Source: Arthrobacter sp. StoSoilA2 (GTDB taxonomy: Bacteria > Actinomycetota > Actinomycetes > Actinomycetales > Micrococcaceae). From it: a stretch of 64,000 bases of DNA. The notes under the pieces were generated by a model. It was not told the DNA's origin and did not search any database. It worked only from the letters and a program-made list of their open reading frames with translations. The translations under genes and the position numbers were made by a program. Below, piece after piece: positions 53,826 through 62,813 of this stretch (its first letter is position 1; each line of letters begins with the position of its first letter). The stretch lies in assembly GCF_019977195.1 (NCBI RefSeq), contig NZ_AP024643.1, positions 2,356,001 through 2,420,000 of the forward strand, written 5' to 3'.

Positions 53826-56800
53826 ATGACACAGCCCACAGAAACCGTCACGGAGACCGTCACGACCTATATGGACCACGCCGGTTTCCGCTTCGCGGTC
53901 CTAACCTTGGCTAACACGGGCAACCGGCCCGTGACACTGGGCCCGGCATCCCTGGCCAGGTTCAAGGCCGCTGTGCTTTCACTAAGACTGGATGGAGTTG
54001 ACGCGGTCGCCGTTACAGGTAAGGGCGCGGTATTTTGTGCCGGCGCCGATCTGAAGTCGATGACAGAGGCCACCACCCTGGAGCAGGCAGAGAACGTGGC
54101 GCGCCAGGGCCTCGATGCGCTGGGCAGGCTGGCGGCGCTTCCCGTGCCAACTTTCGCGTTCGTCAACGGAATCGCGTTGGGCGGCGGGCTCGAACTGGCC
54201 CTCCACGCCGACTACCGTACTGTCGCAGACTCGGTTCAGGCCCTTGGCTTTCCCGAGGTCCGGCTCGGGCTGGTTCCAGCTTGGGGCGGCATACCGCGAA
54301 CAGCAGCGCTACTCGGACCCGCCCGGACGGCCCGGCTGGTGGTCACGGATTCGCTCGCTGGCAAGAACCTGTCAGCCAAAGCCGCGGCTGGGCTTGCCTT
54401 GGTCGATACGGTGTTGCCGGAGGAGGGATTCCTGGTAGCGTCATTGGATTTTGCCGCCGGGATCCTCGCCGGCACTGCTGGAGCCCCGAGCCGCCCGGGC
54501 CCAGCCGAAGAGGAAGGGCAGCCCGCCGGGTTCGCTGATTCCACAGCGCTGGAGGCGGTCCTGACTCAACTCGACGCCCGCCTCCATGGTGCTGCGCCTG
54601 CTCCTTACCGCGCCTTGGACCTGATCGCAGCGACCGATGTCACCGCCGGCACCGCTGCTCAGACAGCAGCAACGATCCGGGCCTTTGGAGAGCTACTGCT
54701 TTCCGATGAGGCGCGAGCAAGCATTTACGCCTTTCACCTCACGAAGTCCATGGCCAAGAGGCCCACGGGCAGGCCGGACGCCGAGCCGCTGTCCGTGCGC
54801 GCGGTTGGCGTCATCGGTGCCGGACTCATGGCCAGTCAGCTCGCCCTCGTCTTCGCCCAGCAGTTGCGCATCCCAGTACACATCACCGATCTGTCCCAGG
54901 AGCGCATCGACTCAGCTTTGGGCCGGATCGGCGCGGAGCTGGGCAAACTGGTGGACCGGGGGATCCTTCACGGAAGGGATGCGGATGCCGTCCGCGACCT
55001 GATCACGGGGGGCACGGACAAGGCCGCTTTTGCCGACTGCGACGTCGTCATTGAAGCAGTTTTTGAAGAACTAGAGGTGAAACGGGCAGTGCTCGCTGAG
55101 CTCGAACCGATGCTGCGGCCGGACACTCTGCTGTTGACCAACACCTCCTCATTGTCGATTGAAGCTATGGGCCACGGCCTCGCGCATCCTGAACGGCTGG
55201 TCGGTTTCCACTTTTTCAACCCCGTAGCCGTGCTGCCGCTGGTGGAGATCATCACCTCACCTCGCACAGACGATTCCTCGCTTGCGACGGCGTTTGAGCT
55301 TGCCCGGCGTCTACGCAAAGCCGCCGTGCTGGTCACGGATACGGCCGGCTTCGTGGTGAACCGTGTGCTGACCCGCCTGTTCAGCGAGATGCTCTCGATG
55401 ATTGACGACGGCGCCGATCCCGCCACCGTGGACGGTGCATTGGAACCGCTGGGCCTGCCCATGACTCCACTGCAACTGCTGCAATACATCGGCCCGGCCG
55501 TGCAGTTGCACATCTGCAAGGCCATGCATGCGGCCTATCCGGCGCGCTTCCCAGTAAGCACCAGCCTGGCTGCGCTCGTCGCCTCCGGGAGCGCCGGCTA
55601 TTTGGACGACGAAGGCGGGATTTCACCTGCCGCCGTCGACCTCCTGCCTGTGCCGAGGTCCGTCGATCCCGTCGCCGTCCAATACAGGATTCTGTCCGCG
55701 CTGGCCCAGGAAGTCACAGCCATGCTCGACGAGGGCGTGGTGGCCGGACCGGAGCAGATCGATTTGTGCATGATCCTCGGCGCCAACTATCCCTTCCATG
55801 CAGGAGGGCTGACGCCGCTGCTGGACCGGAAAGTTGGCACCACTTTCCACCCCGGCCTGCGCGTTTCCCAAGGAGAAGATATGAAGAAGACGTCAGATGT
55901 TGTGATCGTAGGGGCAGCACGCACCCCGCAAGGCAGGCTTATGGGACAGCTTGCATCACTGTCCGCCACTGAGCTCGGCGGCCAAGCAATCTCGGCGGCT
56001 CTGGACAGGGCTGGAATCCACCCCGATGTGGTGGACGCCGTCATCATGGGTCACGTCCTCCAGGCCGGGGCGGGACAAAACCCTGCCCGCCAGGCGGCCG
56101 TCGCCGGGGGGATTCCGCTTGCCGCCCACGCCTCCACCGTCAATAAGGTGTGCCTCTCCGGCCTGAGTGCCATTATCGAGGCGAGCCGCCTGCTGCAGTT
56201 GGGAGAAGCCGATGTAGTGGTGGCAGGCGGACAGGAGTCGATGAGCAACGCCCCACACCTTCTGGCAGGCTCGCGCGCCGGACATCTTTACGGAAACGCC
56301 GCCTTAGTCGACTCGGCGGCTCATGACGGACTTACCGATGCCTTCGACCACGAGGCCATGGGCCTGGCGACGGACCGCGTCAATGAGGCTATCGGGATTG
56401 CCCGCGGGGAACAGGACAGGACTGCGGCCGATTCCCACCGCCGGGCTGCTGCCGCACAGGCTGCCGGGCTCTTCGACGCCGAGATCGTCCCTGTTAAGGT
56501 GCCCCATCGGGGCGGACAGACCGAACTGGCAACCATGGACGAGGGCGTACGCCCGAACAGCAGCGAAGAACTGCTGGGTCGGCTCCGGCCGGCCTTCTCA
56601 CCCAACGGCACAATCACGGCCGGTAATGCCTCACCCCTCAACGACGGTGCGGCCGCCGTCGTCCTTACTACCCGCCGCTACGCGAATGACCATGGGCTTG
56701 AGGTCCTGGCCGTACTCGGTGCCCCCGGGCAGACAGCCGGTCCCGACACGTCACTGCCGGACAAACCAGCCCGTGCAATCGGCAAAGCACTGGCAAAGGA

Positions 56801-57068
56801 GGGCTGGAACGCCGCTGAACTGGATTTCGTGGAGATCAACGAGGCCTTTGCCTCGGTAGCGCTCCATTCTGCCGCACAGCTTGGCGTCGGGATGGAGAGG
56901 ATCAACATCAACGGCGGAGCGATCGCCCTAGGCCACCCTATCGGCGCTTCCGGTGCACGGCTGGTGGTCAGCGCCGCCTACGAACTCCTACGGCGCGGCA
57001 CCGGCAAGGCCGCTGTCGGCTTATGCGGCGGCGGCGGCCAGGGGGAAGCCCTGCTCCTCAGCCGCTGA
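53826..57068 (+). CDS. Single-chain crotonase / 3-hydroxyacyl-CoA dehydrogenase / thiolase fusion
   Basis: 1080 residues from ATG 53826; an earlier in-frame start lies in the previous gene. Residues ~1-240: crotonase with oxyanion loop GAVFCAGADLKSM, catalytic Glu pair in ALGGGLELAL and GFPEVRLG. Residues ~325-600: dehydrogenase with GVIGAGLMASQLALVFAQ and His in VGFHFFNPVAVLPLVEI. Residues 686-1080: thiolase with Cys in NKVCLSG, GGAIALGHPIGASGAR and CGGGGQGEA. So it joins FadB- and FadA-type proteins, carrying crotonyl-CoA to two acetyl-CoA. At the junction an intact AAGGAG plus ATG (55881) survives inside the frame. No ribosome-binding site is seen before 53826; translation is probably coupled. 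Confidence 0.92.
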   Translation: MTQPTETVTETVTTYMDHAGFRFAVLTLANTGNRPVTLGPASLARFKAAVLSLRLDGVDAVAVTGKGAVFCAGADLKSMTEATTLEQAENVARQGLDALGRLAALPVPTFAFVNGIALGGGLELALHADYRTVADSVQALGFPEVRLGLVPAWGGIPRTAALLGPARTARLVVTDSLAGKNLSAKAAAGLALVDTVLPEEGFLVASLDFAAGILAGTAGAPSRPGPAEEEGQPAGFADSTALEAVLTQLDARLHGAAPAPYRALDLIAATDVTAGTAAQTAATIRAFGELLLSDEARASIYAFHLTKSMAKRPTGRPDAEPLSVRAVGVIGAGLMASQLALVFAQQLRIPVHITDLSQERIDSALGRIGAELGKLVDRGILHGRDADAVRDLITGGTDKAAFADCDVVIEAVFEELEVKRAVLAELEPMLRPDTLLLTNTSSLSIEAMGHGLAHPERLVGFHFFNPVAVLPLVEIITSPRTDDSSLATAFELARRLRKAAVLVTDTAGFVVNRVLTRLFSEMLSMIDDGADPATVDGALEPLGLPMTPLQLLQYIGPAVQLHICKAMHAAYPARFPVSTSLAALVASGSAGYLDDEGGISPAAVDLLPVPRSVDPVAVQYRILSALAQEVTAMLDEGVVAGPEQIDLCMILGANYPFHAGGLTPLLDRKVGTTFHPGLRVSQGEDMKKTSDVVIVGAARTPQGRLMGQLASLSATELGGQAISAALDRAGIHPDVVDAVIMGHVLQAGAGQNPARQAAVAGGIPLAAHASTVNKVCLSGLSAIIEASRLLQLGEADVVVAGGQESMSNAPHLLAGSRAGHLYGNAALVDSAAHDGLTDAFDHEAMGLATDRVNEAIGIARGEQDRTAADSHRRAAAAQAAGLFDAEIVPVKVPHRGGQTELATMDEGVRPNSSEELLGRLRPAFSPNGTITAGNASPLNDGAAAVVLTTRRYANDHGLEVLAVLGAPGQTAGPDTSLPDKPARAIGKALAKEGWNAAELDFVEINEAFASVALHSAAQLGVGMERININGGAIALGHPIGASGARLVVSAAYELLRRGTGKAAVGLCGGGGQGEALLLSR

Positions 57069-57143
57069 ATAAGGGTTTGCCCTGCTCAATTTTCGCGACT
57101 GCACAGCTGAACAACACCACCAACAGGAAAGAAGGGAACCGCC

Positions 57144-57335
57144 ATGAAGTCCCGGCGGCTAATCAATCATCCGAGAGGGAGCACTCCAACGGTCATAAGA
57201 CTCCCACTGACATGCCCTGAACACATCCCGCCCGAGATACAGTTGCTCGGCCCCTACGATGCTGATGCCAATGGCCATATCACTCAGGCAGTTTTATGGC
57301 GCGCAAAGCCAAGTGGATCCGCCCATGTCAAATAA
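57144..57335 (+). CDS. Possible small protein after the fusion gene
   Basis: 63 residues: MKSRRLINHPRGSTPTVIRL, then CPEHIPPEIQLLGPYDADANG. A good ribosome-binding site (GAAAGAAGGG, eight bases before the ATG) makes the start believable, but the protein itself is not recognisable and may be a truncated gene start. Its 76-base distance from the fusion stop puts it at the end of the glutarate operon. Confidence 0.3.
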   Translation: MKSRRLINHPRGSTPTVIRLPLTCPEHIPPEIQLLGPYDADANGHITQAVLWRAKPSGSAHVK

Positions 57336-57620
57336 TCTGCACGGAAAATTGTGCCATCACGGTACTGCCCCCGCGGAGCTCTGTACGAGCGTTGTATTGC
57401 CCGACCAGCATCCTCAACCAACTATGTATACCGAACGCGGGCTGGAGAATCTTACGCTCCCGTCCGCATCTGTGCACGAAGAGATGATGCCAGAGGGTCC
57501 TCTCCTCGGCTCGGCAGCGTGGATTGGATGGTGGTTCGAAATTTGATGCTGCACCACTTCGAGCGGCCAGGAACTCACTGGCTTCATCAAGATAGCCCTA
57601 CCAACCATGGAGTCGCTGAT
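57336..57620. other. Intergenic stretch, no clear gene
   Basis: Open frames on the plus strand run into the gene at 57621 but lack a ribosome-binding site or motif in this part. Confidence 0.4.
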
Positions 57621-57917
57621 ATGACGGGTCGACGTATTGATGACTGGACTCATCTGGCCGGGCGCACCATTTGTGTACGGAGAGGCAGCCGGTATAGCCG
57701 GATTGGAAAAGTAGAGGCAGTAACACCAAAGGCTGACATGCTATGGATGCTTGGCGATGGTGTGGAACCTCGCGTTCTCTTCGAAAAATCGCAAGGCTAC
57801 ACAGCTTGGACTGTCACGGAAAGGGAGTTCAGCGCACCGATTGATGCCCCAGTGGCCGGCGCGGACGTGTTGGAATTCAGCCGTAGTGGTGTGGTCCAAA
57901 GGTATGGGCGCAACTAA
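57621..57917 (+). CDS. Small hypothetical protein with SH3/PRC-like beta core
   Basis: 98 residues: MTGRRIDDWTHLAGRTICV, GSRYSRIGKVEAVTPKADML, then GDGVEPRVLFEKSQGYTAWT. The run of short strands with a G-R-I-G-K-V turn is like PRC-barrel or SH3-like proteins. GGAG lies eight bases before ATG 57621; the long upstream extension has atypical composition, so I chose this start. Function unknown. It converges with the CGNR gene at 57955, with a G-rich run between them. Confidence 0.55.
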   Translation: MTGRRIDDWTHLAGRTICVRRGSRYSRIGKVEAVTPKADMLWMLGDGVEPRVLFEKSQGYTAWTVTEREFSAPIDAPVAGADVLEFSRSGVVQRYGRN

Positions 57918-57954
57918 TGCGGGGGGGGAGGGGGAAGCTTGCCTGGTGAGGGCT

Positions 57955-58320
57955 TTAGACCGCTGCTGAGCGTTCCCGGTGGGCCCGGACGTTGGCCCGG
58001 TTTCCGCAGACCTTGACGTCATGCCAGGCGCCGCTGTTGTTGTTGGAACGGTCGAAGAAGACAACGTCACACGTCTCGCTCTTGCATGACTTCATGCGCC
58101 GTAAGACGCCTTCGAGTTGACTTTGGTGGCAGATGAGCAGCAGTGCCATCTCGAAGTAGTGGGCGGTGTCCAAGGTGACGAGCAGGTCGGGGGGAGCTAT
58201 GGTTCCCTCTGTGATGGTGTTGAGGAAGTCCTGAACGAGACCGAGGGTTCCGGGCGCGACAGAGAGCCCGTAGCGGGTGGTAGCGGGCCAAGCCATGTAG
58301 CGTCCGGATCCGTCAGTCAT
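57955..58320 (-). CDS. Short CGNR zinc-finger protein
   Basis: 121 residues. C-terminal CGNR domain: KSCKSETCDVVFFDRSNNNS, then WHDVKVCGNRANVRAHRER, keeping the two Cys pairs and the CGNR signature. The N-terminal part has the ABATE-like GLVQDFLNTITEGT. Members I know are ~170-200 residues, so the middle of the ABATE domain seems deleted here. Such proteins are presumed transcriptional regulators, possibly of stress genes. It lies just downstream of the alpha/beta hydrolase gene on the same strand (21-base gap). Confidence 0.75.
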   Translation of the reverse strand: MTDGSGRYMAWPATTRYGLSVAPGTLGLVQDFLNTITEGTIAPPDLLVTLDTAHYFEMALLLICHQSQLEGVLRRMKSCKSETCDVVFFDRSNNNSGAWHDVKVCGNRANVRAHRERSAAV

Positions 58321-58341
58321 GGTCAGATGTTTCTCCCTACA

Positions 58342-59289
58342 CTACTGTTCCGGCATGAGGTGCTTGGTGAACCATTGCAGGGCTGCACCGGAGGTCGCTT
58401 CGAATTCGCCGAGGTAGGCGTCAAAGTGTCCCCCGGGGAAGACCAGCAGCTCTTTGGGTTCGAGGGCGCGCTGGTAGGCCTCCAGTGCCAGATCCGTTGG
58501 TGTCACCGTGTCGCTGTCCCCGACGATCATCAGCAGAGGCGTCGGTGAGATGCGTCCGATGAAGATCCCGGGTTCGTAGGCCCGCGCCGCCCGTGTTGAG
58601 CGTATGGTGACGTTGTTCTCCCAGAGCCCGTCGGGGATGGGTTGCAGGTAGAACGATACGGCTTCCGGATCGGTGTAGCTGGCAGGGACGGACCCGTCAG
58701 AGACCAGGGCGATACGGTGCGGTTCCTCACCGGCGAGTTGTGCACGGTCATCGGCCGCGAACGAGGCCTGCAATGCTGCCAGTTTTTCCGGGCTGACCCG
58801 CCGGAGTCCTTGCTGATAGCCGCTGATGGTGGGCACTTGCGAGACGATCGCCTTCAACCGGGGTTCGGTAGCGCCCAGGACGAGTGCGTGGCCTCCCGAG
58901 TAGCTCGAGCCCCATAGGCCGATCCGATCCGGATCCACTTCAGGGCGGGACTCAAGGTAGGTGATGGCCCTGCGCCAGTCTTCGATTTGCTGCCAGGGGT
59001 TGATGTCCTGGCGCGGTGTTCCATCGCTTTCTCCGAAGCCGCGGTGGTCGTGGAAGAGCACGACGAAGCCGGCGCTGGCGAAGGCTTCGGCATAGGGGAG
59101 TGCGCCCTGTTCCTTGACTCCTCCGTACCCCATGGAAAGTGTCAGTGCCGGGTGTGGGCCATCACCTGTCGTGGGGATGTAGAGATTGCCCCGAAGCTCA
59201 ACGTCGCCGTCGGCACGGAAGCCGACCCGTTCGATCGTGAATTTGCCCTGGGTTTGCGATCGCGGCGTTTGGTGCTGATCATTGGACAT
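58342..59289 (-). CDS. Alpha/beta hydrolase (acetyl-xylan-esterase/dienelactone-type)
   Basis: 315 residues from ATG 59289 (AAAGGAG seven bases upstream). ADGDVELRGNLYIPTTGD, LTLSMGYGGVKEQGALPYAE (oxyanion region), LFHDHRGFGESDG, the nucleophile Ser in GLWGSSYSGGHALVLG, acid in IVGDSDTVTP and His in PGGHFDAY. The wide-lid fold is that of BD-FAE/S15-like esterases. It hydrolyses an ester or lactone; target unknown. First gene of the group with the CGNR gene. Confidence 0.87.
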   Translation of the reverse strand: MSNDQHQTPRSQTQGKFTIERVGFRADGDVELRGNLYIPTTGDGPHPALTLSMGYGGVKEQGALPYAEAFASAGFVVLFHDHRGFGESDGTPRQDINPWQQIEDWRRAITYLESRPEVDPDRIGLWGSSYSGGHALVLGATEPRLKAIVSQVPTISGYQQGLRRVSPEKLAALQASFAADDRAQLAGEEPHRIALVSDGSVPASYTDPEAVSFYLQPIPDGLWENNVTIRSTRAARAYEPGIFIGRISPTPLLMIVGDSDTVTPTDLALEAYQRALEPKELLVFPGGHFDAYLGEFEATSGAALQWFTKHLMPEQ

Positions 59290-59415
59290 GGCTGACTCCT
59301 TTGTCATTGTCAGTGCAGTTACTAAATCGGGGGAACCCATCGTGCCGGTGCTCTACATGTATCGTTCGACCGCCGATGGTCAGGGAATAGGTTTCCTCGC
59401 GCAAGACCATCAGCA

Positions 59416-60180
59416 CTAGGAGGCCATTAGGCCGCCGTCGACGAGCAGGATGTGTCCGGTTACAAAATCGGAGGAACGCGATGACAGGAAAATCACCGGC
59501 CCGATCAGGTCCTCCACGTCACCGATGCGCCCGAGCGGAGAGAGCCCCTCGAAGAACTTCACCTGATCCGGTTGATCCGTTATTGCTTTGATGAACGGTG
59601 TGCGTACCAGGGACGGTGCAACCGCATTGACGCGGATGTTCTGCGGCCCCCATTCAACTGCCAGCGATCGCGTCATGTTGACGACAGCACCCTTGGTGGC
59701 CTGGTAAGCCAGGTTCGGGTACCACCCGCCGGACAGCCCCAGTGCCGAGGCAGTATTGACGATCCTGCCACCTCCGCCAGTGAACATAATTGCGGCCGCG
59801 GCCCGGGCGGCAAGCATCGATCCAGTCATGTTCACCGCGATCACCAACTGCCAGTCCGCCATGCTGAGCTCAGTGGTCTTCACACGCCGGTTGACGCCGG
59901 CGTTGTTGAAGAGCACGTCGAGTTTGCCGTGCTCGTCGGCGATCCGCGCGAAACCGTCGGTTACGGATGCCTCGTTAGTGACATCGATAGCGACCGCAGT
60001 TGCGCCATGACCAACTTCCGCGGCGGCCAATTCGGCGGCCTCCTCGTTGGCATCGGTGATGATGACGGTCGCGCCCACATCGGCGTATGCCGCGGCCAAG
60101 GTTTTTCCAATGCCGCTCCCGCCGCCTGTGACGACGACGACGTCGCCGTCAAGGCGGAAGCGATCGGTTGTCTCGTTCAT
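59416..60180 (-). CDS. Short-chain dehydrogenase/reductase (classical SDR)
   Basis: 254 residues. VVVTGGGSGIGKTLAAAYAD (~14-33) binds NAD(P), NNAG at ~92, catalytic Tyr-Lys in LAYQATKGAVVNMTRSLA and the tail ILLVDGGL. A classical SDR of the gluconate/3-oxoacyl reductase kind. AAGGA lies before the ATG. Gap of 25 bases from the MFS gene upstream. Likely acts on an alcohol or ketone in the aromatic/ester pathway of this cluster. Confidence 0.9.
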   Translation of the reverse strand: MNETTDRFRLDGDVVVVTGGGSGIGKTLAAAYADVGATVIITDANEEAAELAAAEVGHGATAVAIDVTNEASVTDGFARIADEHGKLDVLFNNAGVNRRVKTTELSMADWQLVIAVNMTGSMLAARAAAAIMFTGGGGRIVNTASALGLSGGWYPNLAYQATKGAVVNMTRSLAVEWGPQNIRVNAVAPSLVRTPFIKAITDQPDQVKFFEGLSPLGRIGDVEDLIGPVIFLSSRSSDFVTGHILLVDGGLMAS

Positions 60181-60205
60181 GGTGTAGCTTCCTTGTCGGC
60201 GGGAT

Positions 60206-61603
60206 TTAGTTGAGGGTGTTGTCGGCCAGCGCGCGCGCCTCCCGGCGACGTGACGCGACCCCGAGCAGGATCATTGCGATCGTTCCTATGAGGAGCGGGA
60301 AGCCGATTGCAAAGAAGATCTGCCCGGTGCTCCAGCCGAGGGAGAGCATGACGCCGCCGACAATGCCGCTGACAATGGTGCCGACGCGACCGAATCCGTG
60401 CATCCACGAGACTCCCGTACCTCGGGCCCTTGTTGGGTAGACAAGCGCGGCAAGCGCGTTGACGCCCGTGTTCGTTGCGGGGAGAAACAGTCCCCAGGCG
60501 AAGGCGGCCACCAAGAGGCCGGATAACCCGAGTGTGAACGCCGCGACAGCCCAGATTGAGAGGGAACCGAGGCTAAACATGACACCGAGCACCCGGAAAC
60601 TGCCGAGCTTGCCCATGGCGAAACCGACGAGCAGCGAGCCCACCGTGCCGCCCCAACCGTACATTGCGACGATCACGCCGGCATCTGCAGCGGTCAGCCC
60701 GTAGGCATTGATGATGAGGGGCAAGTAGTTGACGAGGAGGTACGTGACCGAAAGCCCAATAAAGTAGCAGACCCATAGCAGGATGCTCGAGGCCAGGAAC
60801 TGCTTGGACAGCACGACTCGGACGCCGCCCTCCCGTACAGGCTCGGCGCGATCGATGCCGAGGTTGATGTTCTCAACGTCAGCCGATGGCGAAATTGCCT
60901 GGAGAGTGTGCTTGACCATCTCGGGGGAGCGTTCCTTGAGCGCCAGGAAGGTAACCGACTCCGGGATTTTCCACGCGAGCAAGGGGATGATCGCGAGCGA
61001 GAGTATCCCTGCAGTGACCAGGAGCGCCTGCCATCCGAGGGTCGGAACGATTGCTGCTGCCAAGTAGCCGCACAAGATTACACCGAAAGTGAATCCGGAG
61101 AAGGCGATGGTAATGAGAGTGGAACGTCGCGCCGCCGGCATAAACTCGGCTACGAGAGTGACGATTGTAGGCAGGACGGCGCCGAGGCCAAGACACGCCA
61201 ACAAGCGGGTGGCGCCAACCATCTCAACAGTTTGCGAAGCGGCACCGAGAAGCGTGAAGACTGTGAACCACGCGGTCCCCACCAAGATGATTGTCCGTCG
61301 TCCGAAGCGGTCGGCGAGGGGGCCACCGAGTATGGCGCCAACGGCCATACCCACTACACCGAGAGTAACCACTGCGGTAATCGCGGCAAGGGGCGTCCCC
61401 CATTTGGCCACGATCTGCGGAAAGACGAAACTCCACGCCTGGACATCGATGCCGTCGAGGGTGATCACCAGGAACGCAAGGACCACGATGGACCAGCGTC
61501 TTCTTCCTACGGGTTGCGAGTCGAGGAAACCCTGGATGGTCGTTTTCGCGGAGGTCGTATCAGTGGTCGCCACGATCGGCGAGGTTTTGTCAGAAGTAGC
61601 CAC
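60206..61603 (-). CDS. AAHS-family MFS transporter (aromatic acid/H+ symporter type)
   Basis: 465 residues, twelve predicted membrane segments. LDGIDVQAWSFVFPQIVAKWG is the usual AAHS start (the D-x-x-D motif in the first segment), GPLADRFGRRTIILVG the loop 2-3 signature, and LVYPTRARGTGVSWMHGFGR the loop 10-11. PcaK, BenK and similar carriers import aromatic acids, so an aromatic acid is the expected cargo. GTG start at 61603 behind GAAAGG. Between two SDR genes on the same strand. Confidence 0.9.
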   Translation of the reverse strand: MATSDKTSPIVATTDTTSAKTTIQGFLDSQPVGRRRWSIVVLAFLVITLDGIDVQAWSFVFPQIVAKWGTPLAAITAVVTLGVVGMAVGAILGGPLADRFGRRTIILVGTAWFTVFTLLGAASQTVEMVGATRLLACLGLGAVLPTIVTLVAEFMPAARRSTLITIAFSGFTFGVILCGYLAAAIVPTLGWQALLVTAGILSLAIIPLLAWKIPESVTFLALKERSPEMVKHTLQAISPSADVENINLGIDRAEPVREGGVRVVLSKQFLASSILLWVCYFIGLSVTYLLVNYLPLIINAYGLTAADAGVIVAMYGWGGTVGSLLVGFAMGKLGSFRVLGVMFSLGSLSIWAVAAFTLGLSGLLVAAFAWGLFLPATNTGVNALAALVYPTRARGTGVSWMHGFGRVGTIVSGIVGGVMLSLGWSTGQIFFAIGFPLLIGTIAMILLGVASRRREARALADNTLN

Positions 61604-61689
61604 GATCGGCCTTTCTTGGGATCAGCATTGACCCGGTAGATGAGTGTGAGGGAACGTCTAATTCGTAGGTGACATGCACTGCGGATCTC

Positions 61690-62592
61690 TTAGAGAATCG
61701 AACGACCGCCGTCGATCACGAGTGTTTGACCGGTGATGTAGGAGCCGGCCGGCGAGGCGAACAGCAGGACAGCACCCACCACCTCTTCCGGTTCTGCGAT
61801 GCGCCCGAGGGCCGTCTTGCGCGCGGCTGCGTCGCCGCGTTGGTCGTCGTCCCAGACGGGAGCGGCGAATGGTGTGCGCACGATCGAGGGAGCAATGCTG
61901 TTGATTCGGATGCCGCGGCTGCCCCATTCCGCCGCGATGCTTCGAACGAAGGCGTCCGTGGCTGCCTTGCCTGCGCCGTACGCGCCAAGCGAAATGCTGG
62001 CGCGAACTGAGGCAATGCTTGAAGTTGCGACTATGGACCCGCCACCGTTCTTCGACATCATCGGCAGGAAGCCGCGCATCAGCTCGAAGTTGTTGAGGAC
62101 CCCGTTGAAGAGGCGGTCGAGTTCCTCGCGGGTAGTCTGTTCGATCGGGCCCATTGGCGCAAATGGCGTGGCATGCGCAATCAGGATGTCGATGGGCCCG
62201 AATTCGTCGGTGACGGCCGCTGGGAACGAGCGCACGTTATCCGAACTCGAGAGGTCGCATGTTGTGCCCGAAACCTCGATACCGTCGCTGGCCAGCATCT
62301 CGACTGTGCTACTAACATCGTCCGCGTCGAAGCTCGAGATGATGGTGTCTGCCCCGTGCAGTGCAAAGGCTCGAGCGACAGCAAGTCCCATGCCGGAAGT
62401 TGCCCCCGTGATCACGGCGCGCTTGCCGCGGAGTTCAAAGGGGCTGCCGGGCGCAGTGGCCCCCTGGTGCATTGAGGGCATGGGCTCGGAGAGTTCCTGT
62501 TGTCGTTGAGGGAATAGAGCGGCGTGATGGCCGCTCGCGATGGCTGAGTATCCATTGCCACTGGATGTCGTAGGTGTTGTGGAAGTCTCCAT
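61690..62592 (-). CDS. Short-chain dehydrogenase/reductase
   Basis: 300 residues. GKRAVITGATSGMGLAVARA near residues 54-73, catalytic Tyr-Lys in GAYGAGKAATDAFVRS and RTPFAAPVWDDD, then RIAEPEEVVGAVLLF and GQTLVIDGGRSIL. The 50-residue N-terminal extension is unlike classical SDRs. The frame continues upstream of the ATG for more than 30 codons without a stop into an SDR-like relic (62650-62715), so the true start is uncertain and the gene could also begin at MPSMHQG (~62480). Upstream of the AAHS transporter. Confidence 0.83.
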   Translation of the reverse strand: METSTTPTTSSGNGYSAIASGHHAALFPQRQQELSEPMPSMHQGATAPGSPFELRGKRAVITGATSGMGLAVARAFALHGADTIISSFDADDVSSTVEMLASDGIEVSGTTCDLSSSDNVRSFPAAVTDEFGPIDILIAHATPFAPMGPIEQTTREELDRLFNGVLNNFELMRGFLPMMSKNGGGSIVATSSIASVRASISLGAYGAGKAATDAFVRSIAAEWGSRGIRINSIAPSIVRTPFAAPVWDDDQRGDAAARKTALGRIAEPEEVVGAVLLFASPAGSYITGQTLVIDGGRSIL

Positions 62593-62649
62593 TGAATTCC
62601 AGTCCTGTCTAATTAGAGGAGAAATGATAGAAAGGGGTTTCGGATGACG

Positions 62650-62715
62650 TGCCAGGGCTGCCCCGATGACTTCGTTGCATTCGCCAATGCGTCCGACGGG
62701 GACCTTTCTGCTGGG
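62650..62715 (-). pseudogene. Short SDR C-terminal-like relic in frame before the SDR gene
   Basis: The minus strand reads RKVPVGRIGECNEVIGAALA, matching the usual SDR C-terminal pattern GRIGEPEEVAGAA. It is in the same frame as the SDR at 61690-62592 and joined to it without a stop. Probably the tail of a duplicated SDR. Confidence 0.35.
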
Positions 62716-62813
62716 CCGGCCCTGGGATCAAAGCCCTTGGCGCTGGCCAGTCCCTGACCCGGCGTCGTGTCCGGTGACCAAAACTCTTCCCCGACATTCG
62801 AAGGGGGAATGGA

